64,000 bases of DNA, from contig JAOATK010000048.1 in NCBI GenBank assembly GCA_030158115.1, positions 52,736 to 116,735 of the forward strand, read 5' to 3'. This document shows positions 24,728-33,449 of the stretch, one piece after another (the first letter of the stretch is position 1; each line of letters opens with the position of its first letter). This stretch comes from Legionella sp. (GTDB lineage Bacteria; Pseudomonadota; Gammaproteobacteria; Legionellales; Legionellaceae). Under the pieces are notes generated by a model. That model was given only the letters and a program-made list of their open reading frames with translations, did no database searches and was not told where the DNA came from. The translations under genes and the position numbers were made by a program.

Positions 24728-27148
24728 TTAAAAAAAACGCTCTTCTACAGCAGGGAGTTGTTCTGGAGTCGGGATAACAGATTGCTCTTCAGCAGGAATT
24801 GGTTCTTGATTATTACTAGCAGGATTAAACACCGCGTTTGGGTCTTCCTCTGCAGGAATTTCGTTATCACGGAAATATTCGATAATCCCATTGTCTTGGT
24901 CAGGCCTTGCCAATAAACCACTATGAGGATCAATTCTGACTGAAACCACATTATCAGGTTGTTTCATTTCACTTTCTGGTTTTCCTTTTAAAGCAACTTT
25001 CATGAAGTCTATCCATAAGGGGAGTGCAAGACCTGCTGCGTATTCGTGGAGTGATTTAGGATTATCAAAACCAACCCAAACGGTAACAACCAAGTCAGAG
25101 TTAAAACCTGCAAACCAAGAATCGACCTGATCATTTGTGGTACCAGTTTTACCCGCGATATCTTGACGATTTAGAACTCTTGCTGCTCTTGCTGTACCAT
25201 GTTGCACTACATCTTTTAATGCAGAACTCATTAAATAGGCAATGTCTTCAGGAAGAACCCGGGGTGCTAGAGTGGAGTGGTCTGCATTGTTATCACAGTG
25301 ATTGCAGGCAATCGAAGGTTTAGCTTGTAATAATACTTTGCCCTCAGCATCTGTAATGCGATCAATAAGGTATGGTTCTACCTTATAACCTCCATTTGCA
25401 AATACGGCATAAGCAGAAGTTAAGTCCATAGGACTAATTGATAAGCTGCCTAATGCCAAAGACAAACCTCTGGGTAATCCTTTTTTATTAAAACCAAATC
25501 GAGTGAGAAAATCTACAGTGTAATCAATACCAATGTCATCAAGAATGCGTATTGACACCAGATTTTTAGATTGAACTAAGGCCTGTTTTAGACGCGTAGG
25601 TCCAGTAAATTTCAAATTCACATTATGTGGGCGCCATAATTTAGACTGACTAGGGTCGTCAACAACGATAGGAGCATCGTTAATTAAGGTGGCTAGGCTA
25701 TAACCATTATTTAATGCAGCAGCATAAACAAAGGGCTTAAAGCTTGAGCCAGGTTGTCTGCTTGACTGGGTGGCACGATTAAATTTACTTTTTTGGAAGT
25801 TAAATCCACCAATAAGCACTTCTATTGCCCCATTTTTAGGGTTGAGAGCCACCATGGCTGACTCTGCTTCAGGGATCTGTGCTAATTCCCAACGATTTTC
25901 TTTTGATTCAAAAAGGTAAACAATATCACCTACAGTTACTACCTGAGCTGCTCTTGAAGGAGACCTTCCAACCCATCCTCTTTTAAGAGCTGGTTTTGCC
26001 CAGGACAAGCCACTCCAAGGAATAAGCACCGTGCGCCCATCATGTAGCGTAGCAGAGGCCTCTCTATCACCAACTTTAGTAATTATTGCAGGAATGAGGT
26101 GGTTTAATTGTGGGTATTTTAGAAGATTTTTTTGAATAGCCTGAGGTGATTGACTGTCCTTGGTATCAATTTTAGCAACCGGGCCTCTATAACCATGGCG
26201 ATGATCATAGGCAATCAGATTCTCCTCAACCACCTCATTGGCTGTATTTTGTAACTGACCATTGACGGTAGTGTATACTTTGTAGCCCTTGGTATAGGCA
26301 TCTGGACCAAAATTATCATATAAGGATTGGCGAATCATTTCTGCAACGTAGGGCGCTTTTACTTTGATATCAGTACCATGATATTTTGCCGTAATAGGTT
26401 GATTAATCGCTTCTTGATACTGTTCTTTAGTGATGTAATGCTCTTCTAACAAGCGCTCTAAAACATGATCCCGTCGTTTTTTAGCAGCAACAGGATTGAT
26501 GATCGGATTTTGTGTTGAGGGCGCTTGGGGCAGGCCTGCGAGCATGGCTAATTCAGCAAGATTTAGCTCCTTGAGGGATTTTCCATAATAGACCATGGCT
26601 GCAGCACCTACACCATAGGCCCGATTACCCAAATAAACTCTATTGAAATAAAGTTCTAAAATTTTTTCTTTGCTAAGTTCGCGATCAATTTTTATGGCTA
26701 GCATAATTTCATTAAATTTACGCAAAAATGTTTTTTTGCGGGTTAAAAAGAAATTACGTGCTACTTGCATGGTAATAGTACTACCACCTTGGGATTTCGT
26801 ACCTGTTTTGACCATACGAATAGCTGCGCGACCAAGCCCCATCACATCCACACCAGGGTGTTCGAAAAATCGTTGGTCTTCGGTAGCAATCAATGCATGA
26901 ATCAATGTTTGAGGTATTTGGTCATAGGTTACAGGAATGCGTTTTTTTTCCCCGTATTCTTGAATGAGTAAGCCTTCTTTGCTAAAAATTTGTAGTGGAA
27001 CTTGAAGTCGCACAGTTTTCAGCGAATCGACATTAGGCAGCTGGCTTTCTAGGTAGAGGTACATCATAGTACCTGCTACTAATATAAGAAAAAACAGGCT
27101 AATCAGCGCCCAAAGACCTTTACGCCAGAAGTATGCCATTTTTTTCAT
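24728..27148 (-). CDS. mrcA: Penicillin-binding protein 1A (bifunctional class A PBP)
   Basis: Polymerises and cross-links peptidoglycan at the inner membrane. 806 residues: one membrane anchor (about 13-31), a GT51 transglycosylase domain with the catalytic Glu in ATEDQRFFEHPG and a second signature GGSTITMQVARNFFL, then an OB-like insert, and a transpeptidase domain with SSFK in RQPGSSFKPF and KTGTT. It ends in a Pro/Glu-rich tail. It is monocistronic here; in many gammaproteobacteria it lies divergent from pilMNOPQ, and that neighbourhood is kept except for one inserted gene (27360-28226). Confidence 0.96.
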   Translation of the reverse strand: MKKMAYFWRKGLWALISLFFLILVAGTMMYLYLESQLPNVDSLKTVRLQVPLQIFSKEGLLIQEYGEKKRIPVTYDQIPQTLIHALIATEDQRFFEHPGVDVMGLGRAAIRMVKTGTKSQGGSTITMQVARNFFLTRKKTFLRKFNEIMLAIKIDRELSKEKILELYFNRVYLGNRAYGVGAAAMVYYGKSLKELNLAELAMLAGLPQAPSTQNPIINPVAAKKRRDHVLERLLEEHYITKEQYQEAINQPITAKYHGTDIKVKAPYVAEMIRQSLYDNFGPDAYTKGYKVYTTVNGQLQNTANEVVEENLIAYDHRHGYRGPVAKIDTKDSQSPQAIQKNLLKYPQLNHLIPAIITKVGDREASATLHDGRTVLIPWSGLSWAKPALKRGWVGRSPSRAAQVVTVGDIVYLFESKENRWELAQIPEAESAMVALNPKNGAIEVLIGGFNFQKSKFNRATQSSRQPGSSFKPFVYAAALNNGYSLATLINDAPIVVDDPSQSKLWRPHNVNLKFTGPTRLKQALVQSKNLVSIRILDDIGIDYTVDFLTRFGFNKKGLPRGLSLALGSLSISPMDLTSAYAVFANGGYKVEPYLIDRITDAEGKVLLQAKPSIACNHCDNNADHSTLAPRVLPEDIAYLMSSALKDVVQHGTARAARVLNRQDIAGKTGTTNDQVDSWFAGFNSDLVVTVWVGFDNPKSLHEYAAGLALPLWIDFMKVALKGKPESEMKQPDNVVSVRIDPHSGLLARPDQDNGIIEYFRDNEIPAEEDPNAVFNPASNNQEPIPAEEQSVIPTPEQLPAVEERFF

Positions 27149-27304
27149 AGAGTCATGCTATTTTAATGAAATTAGTCTGATATTATACAATAATTCTATA
27201 GTCAATGGCGAGTTTTGGGCAAAAAAGAGGGGTTTTTTGCGGATTTATACAGCATTTTAGAAGGTTTTCAGTCTCTGAAGGGGTTATTGTTTTTCATAAA
27301 CCAG

Positions 27305-27342
27305 GTACTTTTCCTTCTCCGCGAGCAAGAGAAGAAAAGTAC
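27305..27342. terminator. Hairpin downstream of the 288-residue orphan gene
   Basis: GTACTTTTCcTTCTC (27305-27319) pairs with GAGAAGAAAAGTAC (27329-27342) with one bulge. It lies just past the stop of the minus-strand gene at 27360. Stem strength suggests a terminator, though no clean T-tract follows. Confidence 0.5.
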
Positions 27343-27359
27343 TAGGACTATCATATAGT

Positions 27360-28226
27360 TTATTCAGGTCCACTTGCGTTGCTAACAGCACCAGCATTCT
27401 CAATAGCGTAAGGGCCAAAAGGTAGAAATGGCGAAGGAGCAAATCCTCCATTAAAAAACATAGGCCTTTTCATTTCTTGACTAGATCTTATTGTCGTAAG
27501 CGAGGAATCTATTGGCATTTCTTTCGAGCTTTGTTGTCTCTCTAAATCCCCAATTTTTGCTAAAAGTTCTTTTTGGGTTTCTTTTAGGGCGCCTATCTCT
27601 ATTGTTTGATGTTGAATATGTGACGATAAGAGATCCATTTGATGTTCCATGCAAATTTTTTCTGCAATTTCTTTAATTAGTTCTGCGGGTGATGCTGGTG
27701 TTAGGTGAAATAAAGTCATGACTTCACCTTGTATGATAACTCCAGATGCACAAACAGGAACAGAGTAACTACTTAATCCAATATTTTGAAAGCCACATAA
27801 AGGTATTTTTGTTGATTCTATCCCTAATCTATTAATTTCCACCTCGTATGCCTCATCTTTTCTTTTCATAAATAAACAGCGAAGATCAGTAAAAAATTGC
27901 GTGATTTTCCTTTTGTACTCTTCGAATTCATGAGGAGAAAAAGGAGCTTCTCTCTTAGATAAACGATTTAATTCGATGATTTCATTTTTTATTACATTCA
28001 GTAATGACAACCGTTCTTGGTATTGATTAGTGCACTCACCAATTAGAACAGTTAATTTTGATTCGAAATCAGGCTCTTGTAATATGCAACTTGCTAATTC
28101 TCGTGATTTTTTTTTATGTTGCTCAGGATTGGCTCCCTGAACTCGTGCTTTAGTATTTTGAAGATCGTGATAACGAATCAAAACTGTGGCGAGTGATACG
28201 GTTAAATTCTCTAACAATTGTGGCAT
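27360..28226 (-). CDS. Orphan coiled-coil protein, candidate effector
   Basis: 288 residues, not recognised. It is predicted mostly helical, charged and without signal peptide, with a coiled-coil-like heptad region at about 190-235 (SSHIQHQTIEIGALKETQ and after). A central non-helical segment LCGFQNIGLSSYSVPVCAS is followed by a Gly/Pro/Phe-rich C-terminal tail (FFNGGFAPSPFLPFGPY). The start has a strong AGGAGG 6 bases before the ATG. It is inserted between mrcA and pilM, which are adjacent in many relatives, suggesting later acquisition. Effector status is only an inference from size, composition and position. Confidence 0.7.
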   Translation of the reverse strand: MPQLLENLTVSLATVLIRYHDLQNTKARVQGANPEQHKKKSRELASCILQEPDFESKLTVLIGECTNQYQERLSLLNVIKNEIIELNRLSKREAPFSPHEFEEYKRKITQFFTDLRCLFMKRKDEAYEVEINRLGIESTKIPLCGFQNIGLSSYSVPVCASGVIIQGEVMTLFHLTPASPAELIKEIAEKICMEHQMDLLSSHIQHQTIEIGALKETQKELLAKIGDLERQQSSKEMPIDSSLTTIRSSQEMKRPMFFNGGFAPSPFLPFGPYAIENAGAVSNASGPE

Positions 28227-28430
28227 TTCAACCTCCTTGAATCAATGTGGAATTCCCTTACATAGTGTTTTTTCACTATATTGAATGTTTTGTAAAAGTT
28301 CAAGACGTTTTATACACAAGGGGATGATTAAAGAAGAAAGTCGTTTACCGAGGAAATCATAAAGAAAACATTTTAATTTTAAAGAAGTTAAGGTACCATC
28401 CTTGCCTCAGTCCTACCAGAGTTTTTTGGG

Positions 28431-29408
28431 ATGCATGGAAGATTAAAAAACATAAGCCAATGGTTTCAATTGGCAACACGTCCAATTCTTGGCATAGATA
28501 TCACTTCAACCGCAGTAAAGATAGTAGGAATATCAGGGAGTGCTAATGCTCTTTGTGTTGCCTGTTATGGATACGAACCTTTGCCTCCAAATGCTATGGA
28601 TGGAACCTTTATTAAAAACATGGATGTGGTTTCTAATGCCATTAAAAACATAATCAGTCGATTCGAGATTGTAAGCAAAAAAGTCACTCTTGCGGTGCCT
28701 GATTCTGCCATAATAAGTAAAGTGGTTTCTTTCCCTACAGGATTAAACGATGAGGAAATGGAAGAGCTAGTGTTTATAGAGGCTGAGAAGAATTTCTCTT
28801 ACCCCATTGAAGAACTTAATTTTGATTTTGAGATATTAGATCATCCACAAAAAAATCCCCTAATGATTGATGTACTGATAGTCGCATCACGGATAGCACA
28901 GATCAATAATCGTGTAGAAACAGTAAAGCGGGCAGGTTTGGATGTTCTTATTGTGGATGTTGAGTCATTTGCTATAGAACGAGCTGCCCAGCAATTAGCT
29001 AAAAATTTACTCGCCAATTTTATTGCTATTATCGATATTGATGCCGTATCTGTGCGTTTATTTGTCTTACATCAAACAAAATTAATTTATTCTCGAGAAG
29101 AGCAATTTCAAGCACAGGTTCTCTTTGCAGAAAAAATACTAGCGAAGATAAAACGTGCCTTACATTTTTTCTATTCATCGAATCAAGAGGGAAGTATCGA
29201 TCATGTTTTGTTAGCGGGTGACGTTACCCAACTTTCCGGACTTCCTTGTTTAATTCAAGAACAATTAGGGATAAGAGCTACTTTTGCCAATCCATTTGCT
29301 TATATGGCCTTAGGGAATAAAGTCTCATTTGATTCCCTACACCATGATGCACCCTCATTGATGGTAGCTTGTGGGTTAGCATTAAGGAACATTGATGACG
29401 AGGATTAA
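28431..29408 (+). CDS. pilM: Type IV pilus inner-membrane platform protein PilM
   Basis: Actin-like cytoplasmic ATP-binding protein that anchors the alignment complex through the N-terminus of PilN. 325 residues. The first phosphate loop LGIDITSTAVKIV, the YEPLPPNAMD stretch and the VLLAGDVTQLSGL segment match the PilM fold, and the C-terminus is complete. It overlaps pilN by 17 bases. Because its partner PilN keeps the INLLPWR motif that PilM binds, the PilM-PilN contact should still form. Confidence 0.95.
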   Translation: MHGRLKNISQWFQLATRPILGIDITSTAVKIVGISGSANALCVACYGYEPLPPNAMDGTFIKNMDVVSNAIKNIISRFEIVSKKVTLAVPDSAIISKVVSFPTGLNDEEMEELVFIEAEKNFSYPIEELNFDFEILDHPQKNPLMIDVLIVASRIAQINNRVETVKRAGLDVLIVDVESFAIERAAQQLAKNLLANFIAIIDIDAVSVRLFVLHQTKLIYSREEQFQAQVLFAEKILAKIKRALHFFYSSNQEGSIDHVLLAGDVTQLSGLPCLIQEQLGIRATFANPFAYMALGNKVSFDSLHHDAPSLMVACGLALRNIDDED

Positions 29409-29709
29409 TCTTTTACCTTGGCGCGAACAACAAAGAGATCGAGAAAAAAAATTGACGGGACTTATTTTTCTAATCGGTTTTTTACTCTCCTTTTTTATCG
29501 TTTTTCTTATGAATAGTTATGCGTCAACTCTGTTGCATAATCAAACAACTAGGAATCAACTTTTAAAACAGAAAATTGGGATTGTTGATAGCCAGATAAA
29601 GAAAATTAAAAATTTAGAAACAGAAAAAAATCGATTTATTTCAAGAGTAACTGGCATTCAAAATCTTCAATCGGCTAACTCTAACAACCTACTTGGAACC
29701 TTCAGGTGA
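29392..29709 (+). CDS. pilN: Truncated PilN
   Basis: 105 residues, against about 180-200 in typical PilN. The N-terminal PilM-binding motif INLLPWR, one transmembrane helix (about 22-42) and the coiled coil ending in IQNLQ are intact. The whole periplasmic ferredoxin-like domain that normally follows is missing, and the stop codon overlaps the GTG start of the next gene. The frame shows no internal disruption and no leftover PilN coding in other frames, so this is a clean shortening rather than a frameshift. Periplasmic dimerisation with PilO would have to rely on coiled coils. Confidence 0.88.
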   Translation: MMTRINLLPWREQQRDREKKLTGLIFLIGFLLSFFIVFLMNSYASTLLHNQTTRNQLLKQKIGIVDSQIKKIKNLETEKNRFISRVTGIQNLQSANSNNLLGTFR

Positions 29710-30209
29710 GTAACATTAACTTGAACGACTTAACTATAAAAAAGATGGGGCAATGGCCTGTTATTGTAAAACTTAGTGTGTTTTTAGGGGAGAGTCTTTT
29801 AGTAATTATTTTGGGATATCGATTGATAGTTCAAGACACTATCGCAAAATTTGAGCATTTAAAAACTCAGCAAATTCAATTAAAGGCAGATTTTAAAAAA
29901 AAGCAATATCACTTGCTTAATCTGATCGAGCACCATCAACAAGATCATGTAAAACAAGATTTAGAGGCATTCTCATTGGATACCTTAAAATTTGTCGGTA
30001 TTTTAAGACAGAGTAATGAAATTTGGGGCTTAATCGAGTTGCCTGACTCACAAATTATGCGGGTTCGTATGGGGGATTACATTGGGCAGAATGATGGACA
30101 TGTCCGAATGATTAAAAATGATTTCATACAATTAGAAGAAACCATAAAAAATAGGTCAGGGATGTGGGAAAAACACATCACTACACTTGATTTAAATACG
30201 GAGAAGTAG
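29706..30209 (+). CDS. PilO-PilP fusion protein
   Basis: 167 residues. Residues 1 to about 80 match the start of PilO: LNDLTIKKMGQWP, a transmembrane helix (about 22-42), and the coiled coil that follows. Residues about 88-167 match the C-terminal beta domain of PilP: FSLDTLKFVGILRQ, VRMGDYIGQNDG and the closing IQLEE segment. The PilO ferredoxin-like domain and the PilP lipoprotein signal and linker are absent. The fusion thus tethers the PilQ-binding PilP domain directly to an inner-membrane helix. The start is a GTG in a GTGA overlap with pilN. See findings. Confidence 0.88.
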   Translation: MSNINLNDLTIKKMGQWPVIVKLSVFLGESLLVIILGYRLIVQDTIAKFEHLKTQQIQLKADFKKKQYHLLNLIEHHQQDHVKQDLEAFSLDTLKFVGILRQSNEIWGLIELPDSQIMRVRMGDYIGQNDGHVRMIKNDFIQLEETIKNRSGMWEKHITTLDLNTEK

Positions 30210-30217
30210 GAGTAACT

Positions 30218-31618
30218 GTGCGGAAAATGGTGGTTTTAGTGGTAATTAGTCTGTATTTTAGTTCTGTTTTTTCCGAAGTCATTCAGCAGGAAAAATTAAA
30301 AAACAAGATCTTTACTGGCAAACGGATTTCCTTAAATTTTCAACATATTAAGATCCGTGCCGTGCTGCAGCAGCTGGCTGATTTTACAGGTCTTAATATC
30401 GTGGTAAGTGATAAAGTACAAGGAAGCATTACCTTAAAATTAAATAATATTCCATGGGATCAGGCCTTAGATATTATTTTGACTACCCAGGGTCTAGACA
30501 AACGTCAAACAGCAAATATCATTCTAGTTGATACGAAAGCATCTTTTGATCGAAAACAAGAACAGCAATTAAAAAATCAGCAGATTATCGAACAACTAGA
30601 ACCGATTCGCTCTGAGCTTTTACAAATTAATTATGCAAAAGCGGCAGATATTGCCATATTAATCAAAGACAAACAAAACTCTTTGTTGTCTGAGAAAGGA
30701 AAAATGAGTGTGGATATACGCACTAATACAATTTGGATCCAAGACAGCGGGACAAAACTTAAAGAAATAAGGCGATTATTGAAACGATTAGACGTACCAG
30801 TAAAACAAGTATTAATCGAAGCACGCATTGTCCAGATGTCTAAAGGCTTTGCTCAGGATTTAGGAGTTCGGTGGGGAGTTTCTCAATTAAATCATTTGAA
30901 TGGGACTTTGCCAGGCGTTTATCCTGTGGAGCAAGATTCGGGATCAGTTGATGTTTTATCGTATACAAAACGATTAAACCTTGACTTAATTGCGGTTCCT
31001 GCTGCAGGATTTGCTCCTGCAGCAGTTGGCGTTGCATTGGCAAAGCTTGGGGATAATATATTATTGGACTTAGAGCTGTCCGCATTGGAAAGTGAAGGGC
31101 ATGCCGAGCTAATATCCAGCCCCAGGTTAATAACAACAAATCAACAACCGGCAGTCATTGATTCAGGTCAAGAGATTCCCTACCAGGAGTCTAGCGCAAG
31201 TGGCGCTACATCAGTGGCCTTTAAAAAAGCGGTCTTAAGTTTAAAAGTAACGCCGCAGATTACTCCTGACAATAAAATTCTTATGGATTTAAAAATTAAC
31301 CAGGACACTACCTCAACGCAATTATTTAATGGTGCACCTGCTATACTGACTAAAGAAATTCAAACTAATGTTCTGGTTAATAATGGTCAGACCATAGTTC
31401 TTGGTGGTATTTATCAGCAAGATAAGAGCAAAACAATTACCCGAGTTCCCTTTTTGGGAAAATTGCCTGTTGTGGGGAATTTATTTAAAAATACGCGTAT
31501 CTCATGGACCAATGACGAGTTACTTATTTTTATAACCCCCAAAGTCATCCACAATTCTTTATCAGAAGAGAGGCAAATAGACCCATTTAAAAAACCTATA
31601 GTTTTCAGCGATAAATAA
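30218..31618 (+). CDS. pilQ: Type IV pilus secretin PilQ, short form without AMIN domains
   Basis: Outer-membrane secretin through which the pilus passes. 466 residues against roughly 700 in typical PilQ. A signal peptide (about 1-19) is followed almost at once by the N0/STN domain (ISLNFQHIKIRAVLQQLADF) and an N1 domain (INYAKAADIAILI), then the secretin core with ELISSPRLITTNQQPA, VNNGQTIVLGGIY, VPFLGKLPVVGNLF and TNDELLIFITPKVI. The N-terminal peptidoglycan-binding AMIN domains are absent. It lies 9 bases after the PilO-PilP fusion. Confidence 0.94.
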   Translation: MRKMVVLVVISLYFSSVFSEVIQQEKLKNKIFTGKRISLNFQHIKIRAVLQQLADFTGLNIVVSDKVQGSITLKLNNIPWDQALDIILTTQGLDKRQTANIILVDTKASFDRKQEQQLKNQQIIEQLEPIRSELLQINYAKAADIAILIKDKQNSLLSEKGKMSVDIRTNTIWIQDSGTKLKEIRRLLKRLDVPVKQVLIEARIVQMSKGFAQDLGVRWGVSQLNHLNGTLPGVYPVEQDSGSVDVLSYTKRLNLDLIAVPAAGFAPAAVGVALAKLGDNILLDLELSALESEGHAELISSPRLITTNQQPAVIDSGQEIPYQESSASGATSVAFKKAVLSLKVTPQITPDNKILMDLKINQDTTSTQLFNGAPAILTKEIQTNVLVNNGQTIVLGGIYQQDKSKTITRVPFLGKLPVVGNLFKNTRISWTNDELLIFITPKVIHNSLSEERQIDPFKKPIVFSDK

Positions 31619-31697
31619 TTTGATGGGTTTTTGGCTGGTATTTGTGTAGAATATTCATGATTTTGCATGGTCTATCACTGTGCGAAGCCTAATTTAC

Positions 31698-31706
31698 TGT
31701 TATAAT
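31698..31706 (+). promoter_or_regulatory. Extended -10 promoter upstream of aroK
   Basis: TGTTATAAT at 31698-31706 is a consensus extended -10 element, about 95 bases before aroK. The -35 position is poor, as is usual with this promoter type. It would allow aroKB expression apart from the pil operon. Confidence 0.5.
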
Positions 31707-31802
31707 GACCTGGTGATAGGTCACGTACCATAGCAACTACCCGTGATCTTATGAGCTGTTACTTTTATGACCCCACAGTTAAAAAGAGGTATGTAATAAA
31801 AA

Positions 31803-32330
31803 ATGAGCATAGTTAAAGTACGAAATATTTTTCTGATTGGACCTATGGGTGCGGGGAAAAGCACAATTGGTCGTGCTTTGGCAAAAGAGCTCAAACTGGA
31901 ATTCTTTGACTCAGATGAAGTCATTGAAGAGCGTGCTGGTGCCGATATATCATGGATTTTTGATATTGAGGGTGAAGAAGGGTTTAGACGTCGTGAACAA
32001 AAAGTGATTGATGAACTTACCCAAAAGACCAACATTGTTTTAGCTACTGGCGGTGGTGTGGTCATCACCCCTGAAAATAGAAATGCGCTCGCAGGACGTG
32101 GCACGGTTATTTATCTAAAAACTTCATTACAACAGCAATTTGAACGAACTAAGCGTGATACTAAACGTCCATTATTGCAAACAAATGATCTGGAAGGACG
32201 CTTAGAGTCGCTTAGAGATGAGCGTGAGCCATTCTACGATGAATTAGCGGATGTGAGTTTTGAAACCGATAAATTAACAGTTAAAGCAGTGGCAAATAAT
32301 ATAATAAAATATATTTATGGCGAACTTTAA
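31803..32330 (+). CDS. aroK: Shikimate kinase
   Basis: Phosphorylates shikimate in aromatic amino acid synthesis. 175 residues, full length. The ATP loop [12 protein letters not shown] is at about residues 13-24, followed by the shikimate-binding [16 protein letters not shown] and the Gly-rich ATGGGVV. The pilQ-aroK-aroB order is conserved in gammaproteobacteria. Its end overlaps aroB by 14 bases. Confidence 0.97.
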   Translation: MSIVKVRNIFLIGPMGAGKSTIGRALAKELKLEFFDSDEVIEERAGADISWIFDIEGEEGFRRREQKVIDELTQKTNIVLATGGGVVITPENRNALAGRGTVIYLKTSLQQQFERTKRDTKRPLLQTNDLEGRLESLRDEREPFYDELADVSFETDKLTVKAVANNIIKYIYGEL

Positions 32331-33432
32331 AGCTTACAAGCAGGTTGATGTTTCGTTAGCTGGGCACTCTTACTCTATTACTATTTGTCATGGTGGTTTA
32401 GAGCGCCCAGATTTGTTACAAGCCCTCGTAAAATCCTCACAAGTACTTATTGTTACTAATCAAACTATTGCTCCACTTTATTTAAGCTACTTACAATCCG
32501 CTTTTGTTGATATTCAATGTGATGTCGTCATTTTAGAAGATGGGGAATGTCATAAAACCGAATATAGTTTATTTGCCATCTACGATGCTTTAATTCAAAA
32601 CAAGCATCATAGAGATACTACAATAATTGCTTTGGGTGGTGGTGTGATTGGAGATTTGGCGGGGTTTGCTGCATCAACTTATCAGCGTGGTATTGATTTT
32701 GTGCAAATACCCACTACTTTATTAGCTCAAGTAGATGCTTCAGTAGGGGGTAAAACAGCAATTAATCATCCTCTTGGTAAAAATATGATTGGCAGTTTTT
32801 ATCAGCCAAAAGCAGTTTTTATCGATATTTCTACTTTAAAGACCTTGCCAGAACGAGAGTTTCGTGCGGGTTTAGCCGAAGTAATTAAATATGGCATCTT
32901 GGAAGGTGGTGAATTTTTAGAGCAACTTACTCTTTTATTACAACGAGGTATTCACTTTAACAGTTCTTATTTAGATCAATTAATTGCACAATGCTGCCAG
33001 ATTAAAGCTCGATTTGTTGAGGTCGATGAAAAAGAAACGGGACAGCGCGCCTTACTAAATTTGGGGCATACGTTTGCTCATGCTTTAGAGGCTTATACAA
33101 GTTATCAGCAGTGGTTACATGGTGAGGCAGTATCAATTGGCTTATATTGTGCCGCTATTATGTCATACCAAAAAAACTGGATTAATGAACAACAGCTAAA
33201 ACAAATAGAACAAATGCTGCAGGATGCATGCTTGCCCTATAAAATACCGTCTACAATTGATTTGAAAAAATTACAAGACTTGATGCAATTAGATAAAAAA
33301 ATCAAGAATAATTGTTTGCGATTTGTATTAATTAAACAGCCAGGTGATTGTTATCTTGAAACAAAAATAACCAAGGATTGCCTGCACAAAACGTTGCTTG
33401 CTAGTAGCCTGGATGGAGCGCAAAGCGCGTAA
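32317..33432 (+). CDS. aroB: 3-dehydroquinate synthase
   Basis: Second step of the shikimate pathway, NAD- and metal-dependent. 371 residues. Visible are [43 protein letters not shown], and the metal-site segments [18 protein letters not shown] and [10 protein letters not shown]. The start lies inside aroK with no separate strong RBS, implying translational coupling. The last ten residues (about SSLDGAQSA) and the TAA stop are encoded by a REP-like arm starting at 33404, so the native C-terminus has probably been replaced or extended. Confidence 0.96.
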   Translation: MANFKAYKQVDVSLAGHSYSITICHGGLERPDLLQALVKSSQVLIVTNQTIAPLYLSYLQSAFVDIQCDVVILEDGECHKTEYSLFAIYDALIQNKHHRDTTIIALGGGVIGDLAGFAASTYQRGIDFVQIPTTLLAQVDASVGGKTAINHPLGKNMIGSFYQPKAVFIDISTLKTLPEREFRAGLAEVIKYGILEGGEFLEQLTLLLQRGIHFNSSYLDQLIAQCCQIKARFVEVDEKETGQRALLNLGHTFAHALEAYTSYQQWLHGEAVSIGLYCAAIMSYQKNWINEQQLKQIEQMLQDACLPYKIPSTIDLKKLQDLMQLDKKIKNNCLRFVLIKQPGDCYLETKITKDCLHKTLLASSLDGAQSA

Positions 33433-33441
33433 TCCGGGAAC
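33404..33441. repeat. REP-like arm overlapping the 3' end of aroB
   Basis: GTAGCCTGGATGGAGCG, then AAAGCGCGTAATCCGGGAA, is one arm of the REP-like family. It contains the aroB stop codon (TAA in CGTAATCC). No second arm is recognisable before proC. Confidence 0.7.
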
Positions 33442-33449
33442 TCCCGCAC

